In this document: piece by piece, positions 17,320-25,730 of the stretch
Numbering within the stretch: the first letter of the stretch is position 1
Layout: the number at the start of each line of letters is the position of its first letter
Assembly: GCF_024539675.1 (NCBI RefSeq)
Contig: NZ_JAHHIT010000064.1
Location: forward strand, 1 to 57,214
From: Streptomyces hilarionis
Lineage (GTDB): Bacteria > Actinomycetota > Actinomycetes > Streptomycetales > Streptomycetaceae
Length of the DNA: 57,214 nucleotides
Direction of reading: 5' to 3'
Position numbers and translations under genes: made by a program
Notes under the pieces: generated by a model
Database searches by the model: none
Told to the model about the DNA's origin: nothing
The model's input: only the letters and a program-made list of their open reading frames with translations

Positions 17320-17996
17320 TGTCGGACAGTGAGGTTCCGCGGCGGAGTGCCTCGGCGGAAGAGCCCGTCGAGCTGAAACTCCCCCAAGAGATGCAGGCAT
17401 GCTGGGACGACCCGCCCAGCTCTCTGAGCGAGCAAGAGCTGATGCGGATGACGCCAGACCAGGATGGCGACCATCTGCTCGCAGCCATCTCGGACGTGCT
17501 CTGGGAGCCGATCGAGCTCGACGAGGCAGCTGGCGCAACTCTGGAACGCCTCAACTGCATCATGACCAAGGGCGAGACCCTGCGAGCACGTTGGGCGGAG
17601 ACTGCCGCACTGGAGGAGACCTTCGCCGTACCGTCGCCGACCTTGCAAGAGCGTCAGCGGTCTGCGCGGCAGCACAGGAAGCAATTGCTCCAAGAGCGAG
17701 TTCGCAGGCAGAAGCGTCGCCGCATCCTCGTGGCTGCAACGAGTGCAAGCAGCGGACTACTAATGCTCGCACTCATGGCGTACGCGATTGCCGTCATGAC
17801 GCTGGACGGCTCGATCAGCCCCTGGCCCGCCGTCATGGTGTCTGGATTGGCCGTCGCCAACACCACACTCATGCTGCGGCTCTCCCGTTCCATGGTGCGC
17901 ACCAGCGTGAGGTCGTCGAAACCGCCACGTCGAATGCACCACAGGCACAGCACTGCTGAGCCTTCAGAGGAGGCAACGATGATCACGCCTGATTAA
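17319..17996 (+). CDS. Predicted membrane protein, candidate sigma-factor partner
   Basis: 225-aa protein with a ~145-residue acidic N-terminal cytoplasmic part (LQERQRSARQHRKQLLQERV basic stretch before the membrane) and two TM helices at ~149-170 and ~180-198, then a short basic tail. I recognise no domain and see no zinc-binding HxxxCxxC. Direct overlap with the sigma gene and the membrane anchor suggest an anti-sigma or sensor role, which is inference only. A strong purine-rich GGAGGGGGAGGG precedes the start. Confidence 0.7.
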   Translation: MSDSEVPRRSASAEEPVELKLPQEMQACWDDPPSSLSEQELMRMTPDQDGDHLLAAISDVLWEPIELDEAAGATLERLNCIMTKGETLRARWAETAALEETFAVPSPTLQERQRSARQHRKQLLQERVRRQKRRRILVAATSASSGLLMLALMAYAIAVMTLDGSISPWPAVMVSGLAVANTTLMLRLSRSMVRTSVRSSKPPRRMHHRHSTAEPSEEATMITPD

Positions 17997-18110
17997 GCGA
18001 TGCCGGACGGGTGCGCTGCGGGTTTCCTAGGCGCGCAATGCACCCGCCCTTTTGAGCACCGCCCCATACAACCGAGCACGGCCAAGCACTCAGAAACCAT
18101 GGAGCTAGAT

Positions 18111-18431
18111 ATGCCTTCCCAGAATGGCACGACGAAGAACGCCTTGGGCGCGAACGCAACGGAAGTCACACCGTTGGAGGCAATCTCCAGTGGTACGGGG
18201 GAAGCCGCGGGAGACGCTCCTGAGCGTCGCGTCCGACTGGACGTCCCCATCCCCAGGTTTCCCACGATCCCTACACTCACTGCAGTCGGCAGCGGCGGCG
18301 GCCTGACCGCCGCCATCGCGACTGGACACGTTCAGCCTGTCGTGGTGTGGCCCGCAGTCGTCCTGGCCATCGCTGGCATGGCATATGACGTCGCGCTTCG
18401 AGCCCTGGCTCGGGAGCGCCGCGCGCGCTAG
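18111..18431 (+). CDS. Small membrane protein
   Basis: 106-aa protein, unrecognised. The N-terminal half is hydrophilic; residues ~60-100 contain two hydrophobic segments (TAVGSGGGLTAAIATG and VVVWPAVVLAIAGMAYDVAL), ending in RERRAR. ATG 18111 has GGAG 6 nt upstream; an ATG at 18099 is in frame. Same strand as, and 114 nt after, the sigma-partner gene, so probably part of that unit. Confidence 0.6.
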   Translation: MPSQNGTTKNALGANATEVTPLEAISSGTGEAAGDAPERRVRLDVPIPRFPTIPTLTAVGSGGGLTAAIATGHVQPVVVWPAVVLAIAGMAYDVALRALARERRAR

Positions 18432-18510
18432 CGCAGCAGGCGCCGACTACACCTTCATGGCAGTTACCGGGGCTGTCTGCTCTTAGTGAGCAGACAGCCT
18501 CGTCGTCGCT

Positions 18511-18726
18511 ATGTCGGAGCGCCTGAAGCTGCAGGATTCGGAGGTGGCGTTCAGGGCAACGGCCGCACGGCTGCCACTCGGCGCCCGTCTGTTACAAGTC
18601 CCAGTGCACAACGGTCGCGTCGTCCTGGGCCTTGTCCCATGGCCATCGCCGACCTGCTGGATCGCTAACCTCAGCTTCGCGGAGGCTGCGCATCAGCTCG
18701 CTGGGCCCGGAGGTAGTGAGCATTAG
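18511..18726 (+). CDS. Possible small protein
   Basis: 71 aa starting MSERLKLQDSEVAFRATAAR. Its composition is protein-like (not Arg/Pro-dominated as in shadow frames), but there is no recognisable family and no clear ribosome site. It may be a remnant. An overlapping 60-codon frame at 18486 looks less likely. Confidence 0.3.
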   Translation: MSERLKLQDSEVAFRATAARLPLGARLLQVPVHNGRVVLGLVPWPSPTCWIANLSFAEAAHQLAGPGGSEH

Positions 18727-18738
18727 CAACATTTCGCG

Positions 18739-19412
18739 CTAATTGATGAGTTCGAAGCGATCAACTAATCGTGTCGCGCCGTCACTCAGCAATGTGGCAG
18801 ACGCCAGCGACGCCAGTGGCACGGTCCCAGTAGGGGCGTGATCGGCCGCTTGCGGATCAGGTCCAGCGATCCAGAAGCCGCCGAACCGATTACGGAGCCC
18901 CGTCAGAGCGTCGCGGTAGTCGGCCAAGGCGGCGGCATGCTCGGGTGAGCCGGTAGGCAGTTCGTCGACCGGGCCGCGAAGTCGTTTCCCGACCTCGTCC
19001 AGGCGCTGGTCTGTGATCGCGGTTGTCTTCCCGTCCTGGTCGGCGAGGAGAAGCGTCGAATCGCCGAGCACTAGGTATTCCAGAGCTTCCGCGCCTGCCC
19101 GGACCGCGACCACCGTGCTGGTTGGACTCGCGGGATAGGACAGGTCGCAGCTGTCCTCGTGCAAGGACCGAACAACCCGGATCGAGTCGGCCAGGCAGTC
19201 AGCGAGCGGCCGGGCAGGGTGTGCGGTGATGCTGCTCAGCAGCAGCCCCCCCCCAGCGTTGAGGAGAACCAGGCGATGCCGTGCGTGCACCCGGTTTCTC
19301 CCCCAGCGACGCCGGCCCCGTCCAGCAGTACAGCCGCCCCGGAAGCGGCGGCGGCGAAGTCCTCGTTCGCCTGCCCAGGTTCGGCGGGCAGCGAGGCGAG
19401 AGCGACGTTCAC
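18739..19412 (-). pseudogene. PP2C-like phosphatase-family protein, frame broken at a C9 tract
   Basis: Conserved Streptomyces PP2C-like protein in two frames. The N-terminal part starts at GTG 19412 (VNVALASLPAEPGQANEDF, LLDGAG, GCTHGIAWFS) and the remainder continues from ~19246 (LLLSSITAH, YLVLGDSTLL, NRFGGFWIAG, LLSDGATRLVDRF). The frames join if one G is added to the run of nine G on the coding strand. Full length would be ~224 aa. The GTG overlaps the TGA of the upstream HTH gene (GTGA), so they are coupled. It is an inactive allele, a phase-variable OFF state, or a sequencing error. Confidence 0.75.
19246..19254. repeat. C9 homopolymer at frameshift
   Basis: Nine consecutive C on the + strand; a tract of ten would restore the PP2C-like frame. 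Confidence 0.9.
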
Positions 19413-20260
19413 GCCGTCGTCTCCTCGTCGTGCCGGTAGATCGGGGTGAGCAGTTCCACGGACTGAGGCTCGTCCCTCTCAGGGTCGTATTCGACGCTTA
19501 CGAGCGTGGAGAAGTGATGCTCGCCCACCTGGCCCCAGAGCGTGTTCAGTTCCGAGGCGAGCAGCTGGACGACGCCGAGGGAGCCTGCGGTGTGGATACT
19601 GGCGATCGCGAGCACGGAGCCGTTGCCGTCCGGGCGGGGCAGCCTGCCGAGGTATCCGACATCGTGCGGGCGCTGCTGCTCGGCGTCGGCTCCCGCGCGG
19701 TAGGCCCTGCCGGTACGTCGGTCCAACAGCGCCCACGGCTCGTTCTCGGGATGTTCCCAGCTGAGTACGGGATCCTGCGCGTAGAGGTCACTCATGTTCT
19801 GGGACATGCCCGGTCCGCAGACGACGACCAGGCAGTCACGGTTGAGGTCGACCTCACCGCTCACCAGGACGTGGCCGGAGCTGACTTCGAGCCCGTACGA
19901 CTTGGCCAGCTCTTCGAGCCGCTTGGCGGAGTTCACGTCCGCCATGGCGACGACCGGGCGCTTCTTCTCGTCGTCCCACCGCAGCGGAGTCACGACCGTG
20001 ACGGCGCCCGCACCGAGGAACGCACCCTCGGGCGCCGGGCCCGTGTGACGGATCTGGTGAATCCGCCCGCGGCTCAGGCCGGCCTTCTCAGCGATCTGCG
20101 CGTACGACAACCCCTGCGAGTGGAGGTCCTGAACGACACGACGGCGGAGCCGGGCGAGTTCGGTCACCTCCTGCTGCGCGTCGGCCAACCGTGTCGTGAC
20201 CTCACGCAGGAGCAGGTACGGATCATCGATCGCCATGATCCGCTGCAACTCGTCCGACAT
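19409..20260 (-). CDS. Sigma-region-4-like HTH protein
   Basis: 283-aa protein. The N-terminus (~1-70) has a coiled segment (TTRLADAQQEVTELARLRRR) followed by an HTH (LSYAQIAEKAGLSRGRIHQIRHTG) of sigma-70 region 4 type. The ~200-residue C-terminal domain is unassigned (VVVCGPGMSQNMSDLY, YLGRLPRPDGNG) and may sense a ligand or bind the PP2C-like partner. ATG 20260 is preceded by AGGAGG; a longer frame upstream is rejected. The palindrome at 20288-20303 lies 28 bp upstream of the start. Confidence 0.78.
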   Translation of the reverse strand: MSDELQRIMAIDDPYLLLREVTTRLADAQQEVTELARLRRRVVQDLHSQGLSYAQIAEKAGLSRGRIHQIRHTGPAPEGAFLGAGAVTVVTPLRWDDEKKRPVVAMADVNSAKRLEELAKSYGLEVSSGHVLVSGEVDLNRDCLVVVCGPGMSQNMSDLYAQDPVLSWEHPENEPWALLDRRTGRAYRAGADAEQQRPHDVGYLGRLPRPDGNGSVLAIASIHTAGSLGVVQLLASELNTLWGQVGEHHFSTLVSVEYDPERDEPQSVELLTPIYRHDEETTA

Positions 20261-20287
20261 GACCACACCTCCTAGAAGTAACCAGGA

Positions 20288-20303
20288 GTCTAGGGCCCTA
20301 GAC
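20288..20303. promoter_or_regulatory. Operator palindrome GTCTAGGGCCCTAGAC
   Basis: Perfect 16-bp palindrome just upstream of the HTH gene. It shares both half-sites with 20853-20870. CTAG is normally scarce in high-GC genomes, so its clustering here is notable. Confidence 0.7.
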
Positions 20304-20435
20304 GGAATGGGCGGGAGTCGCCTGCCCGAATGAACCCCGATCACATAGAAGCCGGCCCGACGCCCAGGCACTCCCCGGGGGCTCACCCCCCACTGCCCGC
20401 GAGGCCGCCACCGATCACCGCGAGAAAGCCACCCA

Positions 20436-20836
20436 TCACGAACCAGTCCGCACCAGCTCGGCCCAGACGCAGCGGGCACCCGCAGGCCGGTCCTTCACAC
20501 CCCAGTTCTTGGCGCAGGCCGCAATCAGCATCAGCCCGCGGCCGTCCTCTTCCACGTGCCTGGTGACGCTGCGAACCATAGGTTCCTCGTCGCCGCCCTG
20601 GTCGACGACTTCGATACGAACCAGGTCATCCGCGAAGTGGACGAGCACGAGGAACCATCCTCGGTACCAGCCGCTCCGCGTGTGCTTGACAGCGTTGGCC
20701 GCCAGCTCGCCGACGACCAGGACGGCGTCGTCGAGCAGCTCTGCGGTCTTGTCCTCCAGCAACGCGGCGACGAAGTGACGGGCCGGGCAACCTGCCAGGT
20801 CAGGCCGGGGAACATCCGACACCAGCTTTTGGGCAT
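20436..20836 (-). CDS. HATPase_c anti-sigma-like ATP-binding protein, likely frameshifted near its start
   Basis: RsbW/SpoIIAB-like GHKL ATPase: ARHFVAALLE helix, VGELAANAVKHT (N box), VDQGG (G1), GRGLMLIAACAKNWGV (G2) and the final CVWAEL. The best ribosome site (GAGGAG) precedes ATG 20836, whose frame (MPKSWCRMFPG...QVAR) fits family N-termini but runs out; the body lies in another frame that can begin at GTG 20822 (128 aa). One extra G near 20779-20786 would fuse them. It may still be made from the GTG. Such ATPases bind sigma or anti-anti-sigma partners. Confidence 0.75.
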
Positions 20837-20852
20837 GAGAAACACTCCTCCT

Positions 20853-20870
20853 CGTCTAGGGGGCTAGACG
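20853..20870. promoter_or_regulatory. Operator CGTCTAG-GGGG-CTAGACG
   Basis: Perfect 7-bp inverted repeat with a 4-bp spacer, 17 bp upstream of the ATPase ATG, overlapping the likely promoter/ribosome-site region. Confidence 0.7.
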
Positions 20871-20933
20871 GCTCAGCGAGCAGAGTATTCCCACACGCGA
20901 CCAGCAGGCCAGGCATCTTGAGGAATTATTCCT

Positions 20934-21782
20934 CTAATGGGTGGTGGAGTCCTCCAACTCCTGGAACTCCCGCATCACACGAACAAGGAGCTCGCGCGCC
21001 TCGCGGCCGAAGACGGCCGCCTCCTCGAAGCGCCGGAAGGTCTCCTCATACGCGGCAACCTCGTCGGAGTCCTCGACGACTCGCTCACCGCGGAAGGCTT
21101 CCACAACGACCGCCCGCCGGTCACACAAGGTGAACCCGTGCCGGGGCATGACCGGCACCGCACGACGCCACGGGATCACCCCTAGGCGCACGGTGCTCAG
21201 ACTCTCGACAGCGAGCAACCGGTCAAACTGGGCGAGCATGAGCGAAGGATCCCCCGGCCAGGTTCGCAACGCCGCTTCGGTCAGCACGAACACCGACTCA
21301 CGGCCCGGCTCGTACAAGAGGCTCTGGCGCTCGACACGAGCAGCGACAGCGCGACCGACGGCTTCCGGCGTCGAGTACGGCGCACTCGCGAAGACCTGCC
21401 TGGCGTACTCGGCGCTCTGAAGCATGGCCGGCAGAACCACGCACTGGAACGACCGGACCAGACGAGCAGACCGCACCGCGTCATCAAGGACGGCACCGGA
21501 GGGAACCTCCTCGCTGGTCTCGACTGCGTCAGGTGCAGCTTCCACCGCTACCAAGAGCTCCCGCACTTCGCGAGACGCCGACTCGTCGAGGTCGAGAGCG
21601 AGCAACAGGCGCCCCAACACGTCGAGACTGGGGACCATGCGTCCGTTCTCCACCTTGGACACGGTTGGTTGCCCCACGCCCGCACGCTGCGCCAGAACAG
21701 CACCAGTCAGGCCGGCCTCTGTACGAAGCCCTCGAAGACGCGCCCCAAGCGCCCTCATCAGCTCTCGTCGCTCACTCCCCAT
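20934..21782 (-). CDS. XRE-family regulator with DUF5753-type C-terminus
   Basis: 282-aa regulator. HTH_XRE at ~8-65 (LRGLRTEAGLTGAVLAQRAGVGQPTVSKVENG in two parts) and a C-terminal domain with LPAMLQSAEYARQVF, QSLLYEPGRESVFVLTEAAL and FDRLLAVESL, the pattern of DUF5753 found in Streptomyces WhiJ-type regulators. It usually pairs with a small DUF397 protein; here none follows, and the ATPase gene lies 97 nt downstream on the same strand instead. ATG 21782 is chosen over an upstream TGG-rich extension. Confidence 0.88.
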   Translation of the reverse strand: MGSERRELMRALGARLRGLRTEAGLTGAVLAQRAGVGQPTVSKVENGRMVPSLDVLGRLLLALDLDESASREVRELLVAVEAAPDAVETSEEVPSGAVLDDAVRSARLVRSFQCVVLPAMLQSAEYARQVFASAPYSTPEAVGRAVAARVERQSLLYEPGRESVFVLTEAALRTWPGDPSLMLAQFDRLLAVESLSTVRLGVIPWRRAVPVMPRHGFTLCDRRAVVVEAFRGERVVEDSDEVAAYEETFRRFEEAAVFGREARELLVRVMREFQELEDSTTH

Positions 21783-22218
21783 ACCGAGGGTTCTACACCA
21801 CACGGCAGCCAGAGCCGGACCCGCCAGCGATGGCCGTCACGACCGAGCGCCCAAGGCATGATTCAAAGTTTCTACTGGTTCAAGGCGGCTCGCTCCGCTC
21901 ACCGCGCGCGGCCCGGCCCCCGGCCGGGCCTGCGCTCCAGTCTCCGCCCCGCTCCAGCCCGGCCGGCGCCCGTGCCGCGCGCAGCAATCAGCCATCTAAC
22001 GCCAGAGAAGGGGTACGTCGTGGCTGGGGCGGTCGGCTCCACGGCTTTACGCAGCAACTTTGGCGCGAGCCTCGAAGATCATGGCCCCGAGGTCGTGCTT
22101 TACCGGGCATGTCCACAGACTGCCCGACGCGCCGCAAGCTTACGGGGCCATGATCACTCACGCCAAAGCAGCTCCAGCCCAAAGCCGCTCCACCGGCCTC
22201 TTCCCTTGCGCGCAAGCG
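21783..22218. other. Intergenic region with long-range inverted repeat
   Basis: 436 bp without a convincing gene. GATCATGGCCCCG at 22077-22089 and its exact reverse complement at 22143-22155 form a 13-bp inverted repeat with a 53-bp spacer. The region separates the GC-rich regulatory cargo from the AT-richer AIPR gene. Confidence 0.5.
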
Positions 22219-23925
22219 CTATTTGAGTAGCTCAGAAAGGTACTGCTCAGTGAAGTCCCGCGTACGCCCAAAATCACGGTTGATCTCTTGACCGCCAGCA
22301 AGTTTTGCCAGCGCTTCGGCGCAAGTCTGGACGGCTTCGAGATAACGATCATCATCCCACAAGAAAGCATTGAAAGGCTTACAGTCCTTTTCTGCCTTCT
22401 TGTCGATGCTTTCAACTCTTTCTTGAGTGCTCGATCCAGAATAAATGGTTCGCACTCCGGCCAGAAGGTGATACCGGGCAGGCTTCAACTCTCGTGCGAT
22501 CGCTCCGCTCCTGAAGAAGTGATCGAGCTTACAGAACGCGTAAGCGGCGGAATAATAGTAGGCCTCGTTGTGGGAATCCGAGAAGACGTCGTTGCCCACA
22601 CGGTTGCGAAGGTCACCGTAATAACGTGCGGCCGTGTGAGGAATCCTGAGGTAAAGCGAAGCGAAAGCCTGCATTAGATTACGGAGGGAAATTACCCTCC
22701 ACGTGCCGCGAACCTGAGCAGAACCTGACCATTGCCGCGAACGTCGTTCATAGTAGATCCGCTTACCGGGCTCTGCCTCAAACGAATTGAAGTAGGATTC
22801 GATCCTCTTTTGCAGCTCCGATAGGGCGAAGAGGTTTTCCTTGGTTACCTGGCCCTGCTTGTTGGTTGCTTTTGTGATGCTCTTAGCTACGTCATCATCC
22901 AAAGTAACAATCAAGCGAAATGGGACGTATACGCCCTCCAAATTTTCTCGCTCGGAATGAAGGATGTGACTGGTCTGACACCCATTTACGACCTGGAAGT
23001 CAATCAGGGTCAGGCGATTGCCCGTGGACTTGAGGTCGTGCGCAACTACTGTGACCCCGTTGTTGAGGACGCAGAACCGGCTACGGTCACCTGATGCCAG
23101 CGTCTGTCTGATATCCGCGTTTACATCGGTCTCACCTTGAAAGTCTCGGACGTTATCAAAGAAGAGTGTCTTGCGGATTTCCCCTTCGTCGTCGGTTACG
23201 AGTTTAATGAACTCGCTTCCCGGAAGAACCCCAAGGTACGCCTCACGCACCCCTTCCACCTCAGGCAGCGTGGTTCGATTCTCGAACTGAACTGTCACTT
23301 CAAGGGCGGAGTCGATAGCGCGCCAATTCCTCTGAACTTCACTGGCACCCCACACGTGAAAATCGACGCGCGAGAACAAGTTGGACCCAAGGAGCCGCTT
23401 TTCGGTGTCCTTCATCTTTTTTACGATGGGACCACGGTTGTTCCATGCACCAAGGGTCACATAATAGAGGCGGCATACAGGGTTCTCGCGAAAACGACTC
23501 GATTCATCAAAAACCCTGTGGAGCATCTTCTGCTGGAGTTCCAGGTTGGGGTGCGGAGGCTCATCCTCCGTAAGCAGAGTAATCGAGGCGTCCGAGAAGA
23601 TGCTCAGATCACCCAAGTCAAAACTCGCCGACGTCTTCACTTGCGTCAACGTGATCGAGGCTTCGATTGCCCCGCCACCCGAAAGCGCGTCTTCCAATTC
23701 CGCCATATCGGCAACGAGTTCACCGTTGATGGAGAGTGCAAAGCCATCGATTCCGAGCGTTCCGTCGTCACCGCAGGAGAAATCTTCAACGCTGAACTGC
23801 TGATCGTGGTGGCGTGAGAGGACGATGAAGTTAACGAAGCGCTCGAAGGCGACGTATTCTTTCAGATGCCCGACTCCCGCATCCTTTGCCCAGCTCTCCA
23901 TCAACCCGCGAGTTACCCTGTCCAT
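22219..23925 (-). CDS. AIPR-family protein (abortive infection/phage resistance)
   Basis: 568-aa protein of the AIPR family, named from lactococcal abortive-infection proteins and common in defence islands. The core carries LNNGVTVVA and VVNGCQTSH around residues 265-300 and ATNKQGQVTKENLF after them. The N-terminus looks like a PD-(D/E)xK nuclease-type fold: GID at 58-60 and TLTQVKTS (Q95-x-K97). Base and codon use is far less GC-rich than its neighbours, arguing for recent acquisition. ATG 23925 has GGAGGGG 4 nt upstream. It probably acts on nucleic acid during phage infection, by inference. Confidence 0.87.
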   Translation of the reverse strand: MDRVTRGLMESWAKDAGVGHLKEYVAFERFVNFIVLSRHHDQQFSVEDFSCGDDGTLGIDGFALSINGELVADMAELEDALSGGGAIEASITLTQVKTSASFDLGDLSIFSDASITLLTEDEPPHPNLELQQKMLHRVFDESSRFRENPVCRLYYVTLGAWNNRGPIVKKMKDTEKRLLGSNLFSRVDFHVWGASEVQRNWRAIDSALEVTVQFENRTTLPEVEGVREAYLGVLPGSEFIKLVTDDEGEIRKTLFFDNVRDFQGETDVNADIRQTLASGDRSRFCVLNNGVTVVAHDLKSTGNRLTLIDFQVVNGCQTSHILHSERENLEGVYVPFRLIVTLDDDVAKSITKATNKQGQVTKENLFALSELQKRIESYFNSFEAEPGKRIYYERRSRQWSGSAQVRGTWRVISLRNLMQAFASLYLRIPHTAARYYGDLRNRVGNDVFSDSHNEAYYYSAAYAFCKLDHFFRSGAIARELKPARYHLLAGVRTIYSGSSTQERVESIDKKAEKDCKPFNAFLWDDDRYLEAVQTCAEALAKLAGGQEINRDFGRTRDFTEQYLSELLK

Positions 23926-24475
23926 TGCCCCTCCGTGTCACTACACTCGCCCCTCGCCGAGCCTGGCGATGAATGTCTACCGTACCTACGTTTCCGCAGT
24001 TACGTGTCCGGAAGCGAAGTTTCCGGCCTGAGGTAACAGCCGACGACGGACGGGTGTGCCAGCTCCGTGACAAATCAGGTCGGTACTCGCGGGGAACACC
24101 GGGGCCGGCGGCTGATCAGGAGGCACTGGGCCCGCCCCACCGCTGCTCGACGATGCGACCGCCCGTAGGGTTTCCCCGAGCCTCCCAAGCTGACGGCTCA
24201 GGCACCATCATCGCGTGCTGGCCGTCGTGGCTTGCTCTGGCCGACAGCACTGGCAACGTGGTGGACGCCGGTGGGGGCGCAGCGAGACACACGCGCGCCT
24301 GGTCGGTCGGCGCGCCCGCCATCGTGGCTGGCTGTCGTCGGCCGAGGTTCGTGCCACAACCGTGCCAGATACAGGGGTCAGCCACGGTCAACGCCGGTGC
24401 TCCGCGGTCGAGTAGCCGCCCGCTGCCTCGGCCAGCGAAGCCGCAGATCAGGTGCGAGATCACCCAGCCTCTCTC
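23926..24475. other. Non-coding stretch
   Basis: 550 bp upstream of the AIPR gene. Only short Pro/Ala/Arg-rich frames are present (longest 168 codons), none with a family or good ribosome site. I see no RNA gene or att copy here. Confidence 0.45.
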
Positions 24476-25433
24476 CTAAAGCGGTGGTCGTGGGCCTTCG
24501 GATCGTCGCTGTAGCCGCCTAGGAAGTCGACGCCGGACCGTCTCCCAGGCCGCGGGGCGCCCCTCCGCCCTTCGCAACTCCCGTCGAACCTTGATCTTGG
24601 CGAGAATCCCCGGGGGCTTCTCGAGCATGCGTACCAGGTCGTAGTCAGGGCCACAGCGCGGATCCTCGGGGCAGATGTTCAGCCGTTCCATACCCTGAAC
24701 CATCAGGCTGTTCACAACCGCACGGGCGCGGTATGCGTCGAGCGCCTGCCGTTGATCCGCTGAGAGGCTTTCGATCAGATCGCCCCGGAGGAACGCCGAG
24801 TTCTCAGGGCCGAACCGCTCCATGGCTCCTGCTTCGCCAGCCCGATGACCGGCACCGGAGACGCCGCACATCCATGTCATGTAATGCCCTGGGTTTCCCA
24901 AGTAGTACGTCTCGTAATACTCGTGCCGTCGAGCACCCTTCCACGAAGCGATCTCTTCGGGATGCGGCAGGTCAAGGGCATCGCCGACTTGGGCGAGATG
25001 TGTACGCCCCAGGCGCACGTTAAGGGCAGGACCATTGGAGTACCAGGAGGAACCTATTCGGATCTTGGGCTTGAAGCGCTTACTGGTGGTGGTGAGAGAG
25101 TAGGCGACGACGTCTGACTCGCCGCTCCAGGTCGTCAAGTAGCCCTCGGCCGCCAAAGGCCATACACGTTCTGTCAGGCCTAGGCGGCTGCGCTTTCCGG
25201 GAGTGATGCTCAACACCGGCACCCTGAGTTCAAATGCCGGCTCCCCGAAGAGGGCTTCGACGTAGGCCGGCCGCACGACGGAGCTGCTTGAAGTTCTTGG
25301 ACCAGGTGCGTCGCCTGCCCGGGCCCTTCTTCCACCACTTGGTCACCGTTCCCATGAGGGTCAGTGCCGCCACCACCCCACCCATGATCTTGCCCATCTC
25401 GGCAAGAGTGCTCAGCCAATCCACGGAAGGCAT
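24476..25433 (-). pseudogene. Membrane-anchored protein of unknown function, frame broken near 25280
   Basis: Two adjacent frames read as one protein. The N-terminal piece from ATG 25433 (MPSVDWLSTLAEMGKIMGG, one TM helix, then WWKKGPGRRRTWSKNFKQL) stops being sensible near 25280. A second frame opens there (RPAYVEALFGEPAFELRV) and runs 266 aa to 24476. The boundary leaves 4 nt between the codons for KQL and the next frame's GTG, so one or two bases appear lost or gained. I am not confident of any named domain. An alternative is a genuine 266-aa protein starting at GTG 25276 without its anchor. Confidence 0.6.
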
Positions 25434-25730
25434 CTTGCATCCGAGCGGCGCTCCGCGTGCCACGTTCCACCAATTCTGTGCTGGTTACGTGCTCACCGCC
25501 ATGTATGCCGGGCCGTTTCTGGGTCGCCTCGGCGCCGTCAGAGGGTGCTCAACGACGACCAACGCCGACAAACGACGACGGCTAAGTCGCAGGTCGCAGG
25601 TCGCAGCGTTGATCGATTACATGGCCCCAGGTCAGGGGCTCGGCCCTTCACTTCTTCGGCTACTGATCGCCCGCGGCGGCACTTGACTCGCATAGTGAGA
25701 CTCCGCCGCACGCGATGCCAAGATCTGGGT
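25434..25730. other. Non-coding stretch
   Basis: About 300 bp containing only short frames without family resemblance. Nothing structural was recognised. Confidence 0.4.

Noticed and set aside
24116..24463. 115-codon minus-strand frame upstream of the AIPR gene
   Set aside because: No family, no ribosome site, and mixed composition unlike flanking genes.
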